Numbered from the stretch's first letter, positions 1 to 6,370 are shown. The stretch is DNA of 11,271 nt from Lachnospiraceae bacterium (GCA_902363835.1 CABJBM010000054.1:1-11271), one strand, 5' to 3'. The notes: generated by a model not told the origin, from the letters alone. Numbers and translations: made by a program.

Positions 1-79
1 TTAAAGCTGCCCTATTTTGTTTCATTTTATATATCAAATGTTTTTCAATTCACTATTGACATTTATTAGCTGGACTTAT

Positions 80-210
80 AATGAAAAGGAACTTCACAAT
101 TCAATTTTAAATATATGCAGCCCTTTTATCTTCACTTGTGCTGCAAGTTCAGATGATAGCTGGAAATATCTACATATATTTAGAAATGAATTGTGAAATT
201 CCAGATCATT
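80..210. repeat. Large imperfect inverted repeat beside the sugar-binding protein stop codon
   Basis: Arms 80-117 and 173-210 pair over about 33 of 38 positions. The best blocks are TTCACAATTCA (93-103) against TGAATTGTGAA (187-197), and AAATATATG (109-117) against CATATATTT (173-181). GGAA/TTCC and AATGA/TCATT extend the stem outward. The 55-nt loop holds a smaller hairpin, TGCAGC (116-121) with GCTGCA (140-145). The outer arm ends on the stop codon of the sugar-binding protein gene, so in that mRNA it forms a 3' stem directly after the coding region. No U-run follows on the minus strand, so it is not a typical intrinsic terminator. It could be an mRNA-stabilising 3' structure or a decayed small inverted-repeat element. 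The rest of 1-209 shows no gene. Confidence 0.75.
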
Positions 211-1535
211 TATTTTGCATTATCAATCTCAGCCTGGACTTCTGCTGCCGCATCCTGGGCAGATGCTCCCGTAAACAAACTTACAATTGAATTTCTTGTT
301 CTATCCTGCATGGAAGTCAAAGGATCAAAGTCGAACACATCAACGCCAATGCCTTCCGAAGTTCCTCCGACCTCTACATTCTGGATAAACAGGTTCGTAC
401 ATTTTGACTCATCTAAATCCAGATCTGTTCTTGGAATCAGGAAAGCCGCTTCTTCTGCAAATCTCTTGGCAGCTTCTTTACCTGTCAACATCTTTAATAA
501 TTCAATTGTTAAGTCTAATTCTTTTCCTTCTAATTTACCGCTTACCATATAAGGACTCAGAATCTGCATATCCTGATTTTTAAATTCAGGTTTTTCTTCA
601 AAATAAGGAAACTTTGCAACCTTAATATTATCTGATACAGGAGTGGTGGTTTTATCTGCAAATGTACTGATATTCCAGGGTCCGGTAATAACCATTGCTG
701 CTTCTCCCTGCTGAAACTGGGTTAAAGCAATATTATCCGTGATACCTGCGGCACTTGGATCAAATGCACCTGCATCAATTAAATCTTTCTCAAATTGTAA
801 TGTCTGAACAACGCCCTCATCCGTCCACTTCATCTCTCTGTTTCCCAATAATTTTGCTGCTTCTGTTCCCATCCATTTGTAGAAGATCTGGTCATGCAAG
901 TGACCCGCCATATAAGTTGACTGGGCCCCCATTGCAATCGGGATAATTCCGTTTTCTTTTAACTTTGCAATTGCTGCTAACAACTGCTCCCAGGTCTCCG
1001 GGAATTTTTCCACTCCCGCTTTCTTTAAAAGCTCTTCATTATAATATACACCGATGAGGCCGGATTCCATTGGAATTGCATAAGTGCCTTCATGTCCCGG
1101 TACCTGATAATAAGAAAGAGAACCCTCCGTAAATCCGCCGCTCCATTCTTTATCTGCATCAAGATATGGCTGAAGATTTAATAATAAGCCGTTATCAATA
1201 TAGTCGGAAAGATTTGCAACACCCTGGATCCGGAAGATGTTAGCCATGGTTCCGGAAGCAATATCCGTAGTAAGGATATTGTTAAATGCTGATTCATCCC
1301 CCTGAGAGTCGTCAATAATGGTCACTTCCGGATGTTTGCTTTTAAATTCATTAATGATATCGTTATAAATACCTACCTGAGTCGTGGTTCCTGCCATTCT
1401 TGTTAAAAGTCTGATTGTAACCTTTCCATCACCTGGCTCCTTGGCGCTGCTGTCTGTTTTAGACCCGCAGGCTGTCAGCATGGAAAAACTCAGTGCGCTT
1501 GCTAATACAAGAGCCATCACTTTTTTTATTTTCAT
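210..1535 (-). CDS. ABC transporter sugar-binding lipoprotein (family 1 extracellular solute-binding protein)
   Basis: This 441-residue protein is the extracellular substrate receptor of an ABC importer, most likely for a sugar or oligosaccharide. The N-terminus is a lipoprotein signal: a KIKK basic start, a hydrophobic stretch and the lipobox LTAC with the lipidated cysteine at residue 23. The mature part carries features of family 1 solute-binding proteins, for example GVYYNEELLKKAGVEKFPETW in the N-lobe, followed by the domain-crossing region and GEAAMVITGPWN. Length fits the family. The start was chosen at 1535 because a strong GGGAGGAAAC ribosome binding site precedes it and the signal peptide begins there; an in-frame upstream ATG at 1586 would only add a charged tail. 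No permease genes are visible, so they must lie beyond the left edge or elsewhere. It is divergent from a YesM/YesN-like pair, a common arrangement for regulated sugar uptake. The exact substrate cannot be read from sequence. Confidence 0.96.
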   Translation of the reverse strand: MKIKKVMALVLASALSFSMLTACGSKTDSSAKEPGDGKVTIRLLTRMAGTTTQVGIYNDIINEFKSKHPEVTIIDDSQGDESAFNNILTTDIASGTMANIFRIQGVANLSDYIDNGLLLNLQPYLDADKEWSGGFTEGSLSYYQVPGHEGTYAIPMESGLIGVYYNEELLKKAGVEKFPETWEQLLAAIAKLKENGIIPIAMGAQSTYMAGHLHDQIFYKWMGTEAAKLLGNREMKWTDEGVVQTLQFEKDLIDAGAFDPSAAGITDNIALTQFQQGEAAMVITGPWNISTFADKTTTPVSDNIKVAKFPYFEEKPEFKNQDMQILSPYMVSGKLEGKELDLTIELLKMLTGKEAAKRFAEEAAFLIPRTDLDLDESKCTNLFIQNVEVGGTSEGIGVDVFDFDPLTSMQDRTRNSIVSLFTGASAQDAAAEVQAEIDNAK

Positions 1536-1584
1536 AATTTGTTTCCTCCCTTTATTTCTGACTTTAATCTCTCTTTGTAATCTC

Positions 1585-1620
1585 ATTATAGATAAATATC
1601 ACCATGCAATGGATGGTCAT
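1585..1620 (-). promoter_or_regulatory. Candidate -10 and operator-like inverted repeat upstream of the sugar-binding protein gene
   Basis: On the minus strand a perfect TATAAT lies at 1590-1585, about 50 bp before the start codon at 1535. No convincing -35 hexamer sits 16-18 bp upstream, which suggests activator dependence. Exactly there lies an inverted repeat, ATCACCAT (1598-1605) and ATGGTCAT (1613-1620), 7 of 8 positions matching around a 7-bp spacer. It is placed where an activator or repressor would act. The regulator that binds it is not known from the sequence. Confidence 0.4.
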
Positions 1621-1697
1621 TTTATAGTTTTTATGTATATTTTACATATAACCTTACTCTTTCAGCCATTCATTGGTTCAAGTATACAGTTTCAATA

Positions 1698-1726
1698 TGG
1701 ACATTGCCATTAAAATATACTAATAT
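1698..1726 (+). promoter_or_regulatory. Candidate promoter of the YesM-like kinase gene
   Basis: TGGACA (1698-1703; 5 of 6 to the -35 consensus) is followed after 17 bp by TAATAT (1721-1726; 4 of 6 to the -10 consensus). This gives a leader of about 57 nt before the ATG at 1790. The region is AT-rich and contains other -10-like strings such as TATACT at 1716, so the exact site is uncertain. Confidence 0.4.
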
Positions 1727-1789
1727 TACTATTATATTTAAATCTTCCATGAAATCAAAACAAGGCTTTGCCATATAAAAGGGGATCAT

Positions 1790-3511
1790 ATGAAGGCTCA
1801 GAAAATGACTTCCATTAATTCGAGATTTTTCCGGTCTATGTTTCGGACGCTGCTGTTATTCATCATAATATTATTGATCAGTACTTCTGCCGTATTTTAC
1901 AAACATACTCTGGCATTAGAGACTTACTCCGCTGTCCGGCAGCTGGACTATATTTCCAGCCAGCTGGATTATTATCTGGCATCTGCTAATAACTATTCCA
2001 GAACCATTATAACGGATAACAGTGTACAGGCCATTGTATCTAAATTCAACAACAATAATAAGGAGTTTAATGCCATTGACCAGATGAATCTGAAGGCGGA
2101 GATCAATCATATCATCCAGTCCACTCCTTTTATCCATTCTGTCAGTATCTACTCACCGGAACATGCTTTGATCGCTACCACAGAAATATATCCCTACCCC
2201 TCAAATCTTCAGGATACTTCTGCAGCAGACCGGGAAATCTGGATACCAAGAATAAAATATTCCAGCAAGGAGCGTTACACTGAGATACATGCCCTGTCTC
2301 TCATTCTGCCGTTTTACAGCAGCTCCACGGGTACCATGCTTGGATATGTGGAAATTGCCATTCCGGAAAGCACTATTTCGGATATTTATAAGGATAATGC
2401 AAGTAATTTCAGCAGGCTTTTTATTGTGGACTCAGATGGTAACGTACAAAGCTCAGACGGCTCCATCCCATTAATGAAGCCCTATGAGAATGCCAGGAAA
2501 CTCACCCACATTAACCGGAGCAATTACAGGTTGACTATGAGTACAATTATTTTTTCAAAACATTTTCCTGCACTGAACTGGTATCTCATCAACGAAATCA
2601 ATCTGCTCTATTTTTTACAGCCAACCTTTACCACTCTGGGAATATCCATCATTATGGCCCTGCTCTGTATTATTGCCTGCCTTAATGTCTCCCGCAAGGT
2701 TTCCCGTACAATTACCTCTCCCATCTACCAGCTGATTTCCCATACCCAGAGGGTAAAAGAGGGAGAATGGATTCCATTCAATGAGTCCTATAACGACAGT
2801 GATATCGGTCTCCTGTTTGAGGAATTCAACAGCATGATCATTGCTCAGAAAAAGTTAAAAAATGATTTACTGAACTCTGAAAAAATGAAGAATAAAATAG
2901 CCCTGGACCTGCTTCAGCAGCAGGTAAACCCGCATTTTTTGTATAATACTCTGGACAATATCTGTTCTCTTGCGGAAATAGATGAAAAAGAAACTCTCAT
3001 TGACCTGGTCATGAACCTTTCTGCATTTTACCGTCAGGGTCTAAGCAACGGCCACACCCATATTACTGTACGGGAAGAACTGGCCATTACCGAAGCATAT
3101 CTAAGAATCATGAAAGTAAGATACTATAACCGGTTTGATTTTCATATCACCTGTGAGCCAAAAATTTCAGGTTATGCCTGCCTTAAACTCTTATTGCAGC
3201 CCATCGTGGAAAACAGCATTTATCACGGAATCAAAGAGCTGAATGGAAAAGGTCAATTAGATATTCTTGTAACCGAAACTTCCGATTCAATCATATTCAC
3301 CATCCGGGATAATGGAATTGGAATCCGGGAAGAAAGTTATGAAAACATATGGACCGCAGGAAATGCTCATTTTGGCATCAAAAATATTCATCAGAGAATC
3401 CAGCTCTATTACGGCAATGAATATGGAATTACCATTGCCAATCACTTACAGGGCGGCTGTATCGCTATCATAACCATTGGAAAAAAGGAGGTATCCACTA
3501 ATGCCACTTAA
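1790..3511 (+). CDS. YesM-like membrane sensor histidine kinase
   Basis: This 573-residue kinase autophosphorylates on histidine in response to an extracellular signal and passes phosphate to a YesN-type regulator. Order of parts: transmembrane helix about residues 20-37, an extracytoplasmic sensor region to about 270, a second transmembrane helix about 275-298, a HAMP linker, then the sugar-type histidine kinase domain with QVNPHFLYNTLDN (phospho-accepting His382), and an ATP-binding domain with the N box QPIVENSIYHG, the DNGIGI motif and HFGIKNIHQRI. This is the two-helix layout typical of YesM. The start has AAAAGGGG just upstream. Its last 11 bp overlap the start of the response regulator gene, showing translational coupling. 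The divergent sugar-binding protein suggests that it senses a carbohydrate state, possibly through that protein. All catalytic motifs are intact, in contrast to its partner. Confidence 0.95.
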   Translation: MKAQKMTSINSRFFRSMFRTLLLFIIILLISTSAVFYKHTLALETYSAVRQLDYISSQLDYYLASANNYSRTIITDNSVQAIVSKFNNNNKEFNAIDQMNLKAEINHIIQSTPFIHSVSIYSPEHALIATTEIYPYPSNLQDTSAADREIWIPRIKYSSKERYTEIHALSLILPFYSSSTGTMLGYVEIAIPESTISDIYKDNASNFSRLFIVDSDGNVQSSDGSIPLMKPYENARKLTHINRSNYRLTMSTIIFSKHFPALNWYLINEINLLYFLQPTFTTLGISIIMALLCIIACLNVSRKVSRTITSPIYQLISHTQRVKEGEWIPFNESYNDSDIGLLFEEFNSMIIAQKKLKNDLLNSEKMKNKIALDLLQQQVNPHFLYNTLDNICSLAEIDEKETLIDLVMNLSAFYRQGLSNGHTHITVREELAITEAYLRIMKVRYYNRFDFHITCEPKISGYACLKLLLQPIVENSIYHGIKELNGKGQLDILVTETSDSIIFTIRDNGIGIREESYENIWTAGNAHFGIKNIHQRIQLYYGNEYGITIANHLQGGCIAIITIGKKEVSTNAT

Positions 3512-3890
3512 TATTATAGTTGCTGATGACGAGTATTTTATCAGACAGCGAATTATCAAAATCCTTCCGCGGGAAGAACTGGCCATTGATTTTATAGGGG
3601 GAGCCGAAAACGGAATAGAAGTTCTGGAGTTATTAAAACATCATCCTGTTGACCTGATCCTGCTGGATATTAAAATGCCCCGTATGAATGGAATTGAAGT
3701 GGCGGAATCTGTATCCCGGAATTACCCTTCTACTAAAATAATCCTATTATCAGGTTACAATGACTTTGAATATGCACGCTCCGCAATGCGGTTCGGAGTC
3801 ATGGATTACTTGTTAAAGCCTGTAGATGCTTCTACTTTGGCCGCTGTTCTGAAGGATAGTAAAGAAAAAATAGAATTGTTAAAAAAGTAA
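3501..3890 (+). CDS. Receiver-only product of the interrupted YesN-like regulator
   Basis: This is what is translated before the TAA: 129 residues, essentially a complete CheY-like receiver. The acidic pair Asp9-Asp10, the phospho-acceptor Asp56 (LLDIKMP), Ser84 and Lys106 (LLKP) are all present, so it should still accept phosphate from the overlapping kinase. The start at 3501 is set by AAGGAGG at 3485-3491 and overlaps the kinase stop codon by 11 bp; an upstream in-frame ATG at 3477 lies inside the kinase gene and has no such site. Lacking an output domain, the product could act only as a phosphate sink or dimer partner. Confidence 0.8.
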   Translation: MPLNIIVADDEYFIRQRIIKILPREELAIDFIGGAENGIEVLELLKHHPVDLILLDIKMPRMNGIEVAESVSRNYPSTKIILLSGYNDFEYARSAMRFGVMDYLLKPVDASTLAAVLKDSKEKIELLKK

Positions 3891-3995
3891 CAAAAACAAA
3901 TCCAAAAGTATTACCACTTTGAAAAATGCACTTACTTATCCAACGTACTTAATAACTGTCAAAGTCTTGAACAATTAACTGTCAAATATCCTGAG

Positions 3996-5003
3996 GTGGC
4001 AGCTTTTGATTACACCCTTTACCTAAGTGCTTTTATCCATGAAGAAAGTGAAGACTTTATTAGGGAACTGGCAGCCGGGATCCGTTGTCATGGACTGGAT
4101 TGTGAATACTTTAAGGAATCGGATTATGCCTATACCATACAAGTTTTTCTTCATAAGAAAGAGGAAAGGCAGAAATTAAAAGAGGTTTTGGAAAGCTATA
4201 TGCCAGAAAGCCGTTCCTACACATTTTTAGCTCTGGGAGACTGTATCCCACTGACAGAATCCTGGCTGCCTTGTTATAAGAAAAGCCTTTATGCCCTCAG
4301 CCACCGGTATTTTAACCCTGAATCAAAGCTTATCCTGACAGAAGAACTCACCTGGAAAAATAGATCCGCTGATTTATCTAAAGTAAGGCAAACGATTCTG
4401 TATTATTTAAACAGCAAGGATCCAAAGGGGCTGGAAGCTTATATTCACAACCTGTTTCAGCCGGCAGAGGAGACACATGATGTGAAATACCTATACTTAA
4501 TCGTCACGGAATTTTTCACTACTTATCATATCCATTATAACGACCAGGTGGAATTCAACCACAATCTGGCCGAATCTGCCTCCCTGATCATTGATGAAGA
4601 ATATCGGCTGAACCAATTAAAAAGCACCATTCTTGCATATGGGCGGTTATGCATGGCCGAAAATGAAGCCATCCCTTCGGACCTCTCCTTAAGTAAAAAA
4701 ATCATTGCATATATTGATCAGCATTATTCTGATCCGGATTTAACCGTAACCCGGCTTGCGGACATATTTCAATTAAACCCTTCCTACTTGGGCAGTGTCT
4801 TTAAAAAAGTAAATAATGAATCCCTGCTCCAGTATCTTACCATTGTACGCATGGGTGCTTCTAAGAAATTATTGGAATCCAATCAATATAAGATATCGGA
4901 CATTGCGGAGCTGGTAGGATATACAGATGCTTTTTATTACAGCAAACGCTTTAAAAAGATGTTTGGATATTCTCCGAAGGATTATCTGCTGCGTAAAAGG
5001 TAA
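3996..5003 (+). CDS. AraC-type DNA-binding half of the interrupted YesN-like regulator
   Basis: This is the C-terminal part of the split regulator. The first usable start codon after the stop is GTG at 3996, but no ribosome binding site precedes it, so independent translation is doubtful. The middle region (about 230 residues) is the poorly conserved YesN linker. The end is a clear AraC/XylS domain with two helix-turn-helix units: LTVTRLADIFQLNPSYLGSVFKK, and then ISDIAELVGYTDAFYYSKRFKKMFGYSPKDYL, which matches the family signature. If produced, it might bind target DNA without phosphorylation control. It is followed by a good terminator. Confidence 0.6.
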   Translation: MAAFDYTLYLSAFIHEESEDFIRELAAGIRCHGLDCEYFKESDYAYTIQVFLHKKEERQKLKEVLESYMPESRSYTFLALGDCIPLTESWLPCYKKSLYALSHRYFNPESKLILTEELTWKNRSADLSKVRQTILYYLNSKDPKGLEAYIHNLFQPAEETHDVKYLYLIVTEFFTTYHIHYNDQVEFNHNLAESASLIIDEEYRLNQLKSTILAYGRLCMAENEAIPSDLSLSKKIIAYIDQHYSDPDLTVTRLADIFQLNPSYLGSVFKKVNNESLLQYLTIVRMGASKKLLESNQYKISDIAELVGYTDAFYYSKRFKKMFGYSPKDYLLRKR

Positions 5004-5022
5004 CATACATAATCAGAATTTT

Positions 5023-5080
5023 GGACTGAGCAAAGCCATATTCTTTTGGCTTTTTGCTTAGTCCTATTATTTTTTTCTTT
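5023..5080 (+). terminator. Intrinsic terminator after the YesN-like gene
   Basis: GGACTGAGCAAAGCC (5023-5037) pairs with GGCTTTTTGCTTAGTCC (5048-5064), with a two-base bulge and one G-U pair. A T-rich tract (TATTATTTTTTTC) follows. It closes the kinase/regulator unit about 20 bp after the stop codon. Confidence 0.85.
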
Positions 5081-5121
5081 CAAAGAAAATAATTCTCAAT
5101 TAATAAAGAACCCGGCGGGCC

Positions 5122-5214
5122 TTTGAAAAATTATCCGCAAAGATTTACACAGCTTTAGAAATGGCTCTTAATTGCGGATTCAACAATACCGGCTATTTTA
5201 TTAAGACATTTTAA
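5122..5214 (+). pseudogene. Remnant of an AraC-family regulator C-terminus
   Basis: One frame reads FEKLSAKIYTALE and then MALNCGFNNTGYFIKTF before a TAA at 5212. The second part strongly resembles the recognition-helix end of AraC/XylS regulators (consensus of the type IA..CGF.n..YFi..FK), but it ends at a stop where the family continues with a further K..G..P..YR segment. Upstream the frame is closed by TAA at 5104. No start codon or ribosome binding site is apparent. It is therefore read as a degraded scrap of a separate AraC-type gene, distinct from the YesN-like copy that ends at 5003. Homology is judged by eye over about 17 residues. Confidence 0.5.
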
Positions 5215-5229
5215 ACATATAAGGGCGGA

Positions 5230-5272
5230 CCCCAGGAGTCAGGGGCAGCACCCCTGCAATCATGTATACATG
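5230..5272. other. GC-rich alternative hairpins and a 12-bp palindrome
   Basis: CAGGGG (5240-5245) and CCCCTG (5251-5256) form a perfect 6-bp stem with a 5-nt loop. The same GGGG can alternatively pair with CCCC at 5230-5233. Directly after lies the perfect palindrome CATGTATACATG (5261-5272). The patch is much more GC-rich than its surroundings and lies between a terminator and the next promoter, so it may be a scar of a lost insertion or a protein-binding site. No U-run follows the hairpin. Confidence 0.45.
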
Positions 5273-5280
5273 GGAAAATA

Positions 5281-5335
5281 TTCAACGCAAGTTCAGCAAA
5301 TGTTCAGAGTAAGTTCAGCAAATAATCAGCTTCAA
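5281..5335 (+). promoter_or_regulatory. Five 11-bp-phased TTCAG half-sites: predicted OmpR-type regulator binding array
   Basis: TTCAA at 5281, TTCAG at 5292, 5303 and 5314, and ATCAG at 5325 begin at exact 11-bp intervals; units two and four are the same over ten bases (TTCAGCAAAT). Direct repeats with an 11-bp period on one DNA face are the known binding pattern of OmpR/PhoB-family response regulators. The array ends about 10 bp before the -35 of the repeat-protein promoter, the position of an activator. The only intact OmpR-family regulator in view is encoded at 6459-7145, so it is the likely ligand (inference). Confidence 0.75.
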
Positions 5336-5339
5336 AACA

Positions 5340-5367
5340 CTGACAATTCAAATAATCTATTTATGAT
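5340..5367 (+). promoter_or_regulatory. Promoter of the exported repeat-protein gene
   Basis: CTGACA (5340-5345; 5 of 6 to TTGACA) and TATGAT (5362-5367; 5 of 6 to TATAAT) are separated by 16 bp. The predicted transcription start, near 5374, gives a leader of roughly 120 nt before the ATG at 5493. The phased half-sites lie just upstream. Confidence 0.7.
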
Positions 5368-5385
5368 ATAAACAGAAAGAAGAAA

Positions 5386-5404
5386 GGAGGAGGTTAGGAT
5401 GTAA
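5386..5404 (+). promoter_or_regulatory. Strong ribosome binding site followed by a start-stop ATG-TAA
   Basis: GGAGGAGG (5386-5393) is the best ribosome binding site in this leader, yet the ATG it serves (5399-5401) is followed at once by TAA (5402-5404). The frame then stays open through GAA GCT GAG into the small ORF at 5414-5470. Ribosomes would load, terminate immediately, and might restart 9 nt downstream. It may be a regulatory minimal ORF or a leader-peptide gene damaged by one substitution in its second codon. Confidence 0.5.
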
Positions 5405-5413
5405 GAAGCTGAG

Positions 5414-5470
5414 ATGATTCTATCTCGCTATATACGCCACAAGACCATACCTGTTATCACGTCAAACTAA
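5414..5470 (+). CDS. Possible 18-residue leader peptide
   Basis: ATG at 5414 opens an ORF encoding MILSRYIRHKTIPVITSN, ending in TAA at 5468-5470, 22 bp before the repeat-protein start. It lies within the predicted 5' leader and has no good ribosome binding site of its own; it is in frame with the start-stop element upstream. The peptide is basic and not recognised. Whether it is translated cannot be told from the sequence, and an ORF this short may arise by chance. Confidence 0.3.
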   Translation: MILSRYIRHKTIPVITSN

Positions 5471-5492
5471 TAACAATGAAAGGGTGTTAATA

Positions 5493-6356
5493 ATGAAAAA
5501 AATCGCTGTTGCCGCTTCTACAATAATGACCGTAGGCTTATTAGCAGTATCCGGAGCTAATACATTTGCTGCAAACCCAACGGGCACATCTGTTACAACC
5601 AGCTTAGCACAAACCAAATTATCCTTTGAAGAAATGGAATCAAAAGTAAAGGAGGAATTAGCACAATCCCTTGCTGACGGTAAAATCACTCAGGAGCAGT
5701 ATGACCAGGCTATAAGTGATATTGCCGATGGTAAAATGCCCGAAATGTTCGACAAAGACCGGGGCGGGTACGGTGAAAAGGATCGTCCTGAATTGACCGA
5801 AGAACAAAAGGCGGAAATGCAAACAAAGATGAAGGAAAGATTCGCACAGCTCCTTTCTGACGGCCAAATCACTCAGGAGCAGTATGATCAGGCTATGAGT
5901 GATATTACCCAGGGTAAAATGCCCGAAATGTTTGACAGAGGCCGGGGCGAGTTCGGTGAAAAGGACGGTACTGAATTGACCGAAGAGCAAAAGGCGGAAA
6001 TGCAAACAAAGATGAAGGAAAGATTCGCACAACTCCTTTCTGACGGTAAAATCACACAGGAGCAGTATGACCAGGCCATAAGCGATCTTGCGGAAGGCAA
6101 AATGCCTGAAAAACCCGGAAGAGACAAAGACGAGTCCGGCGAAAAGAACAGGCCTGAATTGACAGAGGAACAAAAGTCTGAGATGCTGTCAAAGATAAAG
6201 GAAAAACTACCGCAGCTCCTTGCCGACGGCAAAATCACACAAGAGCAATATGACCAGGCTTTGAATGATATTGCTGAGGGCAAGATGCCCGAGATTCCCG
6301 GTATTGGCCGGGGCGGATTTCATGGCAATAAAACAGAAGGCACTACAGAGGCTTAA
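5493..6356 (+). CDS. Exported protein of four 61-residue repeats, function unknown
   Basis: This is a 287-residue, cysteine-free, highly charged protein. Residues 1 to about 29 form a Sec signal peptide (KK start, hydrophobic core, ANTFAANP with likely cleavage after AxA). Almost all the rest is four tandem repeats at about 40-100, 101-161, 162-222 and 223-283. Each has a predicted helix beginning LTEEQKAEMQTKMKERFAQLL, then DGKITQEQYDQA, then GKMPE, then a variable Gly/Arg/Asp-rich spacer. The DGKIT.EQYDQA part resembles short helical motifs in secreted or SHOCT-like proteins; the LTEEQ helix loosely recalls the LTxxQ motif of periplasmic Spy/CpxP stress proteins. Neither is strong enough to assign a family. 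Start 5493 has GAAAGGG 8 bp upstream and begins the signal peptide; a GTG at 5484 is less likely. It lies upstream of, and probably is controlled by, the following two-component pair. Confidence 0.9.
   Translation: MKKIAVAASTIMTVGLLAVSGANTFAANPTGTSVTTSLAQTKLSFEEMESKVKEELAQSLADGKITQEQYDQAISDIADGKMPEMFDKDRGGYGEKDRPELTEEQKAEMQTKMKERFAQLLSDGQITQEQYDQAMSDITQGKMPEMFDRGRGEFGEKDGTELTEEQKAEMQTKMKERFAQLLSDGKITQEQYDQAISDLAEGKMPEKPGRDKDESGEKNRPELTEEQKSEMLSKIKEKLPQLLADGKITQEQYDQALNDIAEGKMPEIPGIGRGGFHGNKTEGTTEA
5610..6341 (+). repeat. Four tandem 183-bp coding repeats
   Basis: The anchor GACGGnnAAATCAC occurs at 5676, 5859, 6042 and 6225, spaced exactly 183 bp (61 codons) each time. The middle two copies are closest at the DNA level, sharing long identical runs such as GAAATGCAAACAAAGATGAA. 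The first copy is diverged at its 5' part and the last at its 3' end, the usual pattern when inner copies were made by recent unequal recombination. Copy number may vary between strains. Confidence 0.92.
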
Positions 6357-6370
6357 TCAGATATCATATC

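Larger units (their letters stand above)
3501..5003 (+). pseudogene. YesN-like response regulator (receiver plus AraC-type domain) interrupted by an in-frame TAA
   Basis: Read from the ATG at 3501 in one frame, this stretch encodes a normal-sized YesN-type regulator of 500 codon positions: a receiver at about 1-120, a linker and variable middle region at about 121-395, and an AraC-type double helix-turn-helix at about 400-500. The only fault is one TAA at 3888-3890 (codon 130), in a lysine/glutamine-rich linker of the form ELLKK-stop-QKQIQKYY. The 35 codons between that stop and 3996 are all open in the same frame, so no indel is needed; a single substitution such as CAA, AAA or GAA to TAA explains it. 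Downstream coding character is well preserved, implying a recent event, a sequencing error, or tolerated readthrough. Without the joined protein, phosphorylation cannot be coupled to DNA binding. Confidence 0.85.

Noticed and set aside
1..69. Open plus-strand frame from the window edge to a TAG at 67-69.
   Set aside because: Only 22 codons, very AT-rich, with no recognisable motif; a chance open frame is as likely as a gene tail.
1536..1586. Longer start for the sugar-binding protein (ATG at 1586).
   Set aside because: It would put 17 charged residues ahead of a normal lipoprotein signal, and the strong ribosome binding site fits the ATG at 1535.
3880..3890. A slippery A-AAA-AAG heptamer, in the right phase for -1 frameshifting, directly before the TAA in the YesN-like gene.
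   Set aside because: The -1 frame ends at a TGA about 12 codons later, and the AraC half lies in the original frame, so a -1 shift cannot make the joined protein. The heptamer is probably just a lysine-rich linker.
5740..5790. Asp-rich spacer (DKDRGGYGEKD) in the repeat protein as a possible EF-hand calcium loop.
   Set aside because: It lacks the 12-position spacing with a final Glu and is not conserved in the other repeat units.
5658..6283. Long open frames on the minus strand opposite the repeat-protein gene.
   Set aside because: They mirror the 183-bp repeat, have cysteine/phenylalanine/leucine-rich unnatural composition and no ribosome binding site; the plus-strand frame has a signal peptide and proper start.
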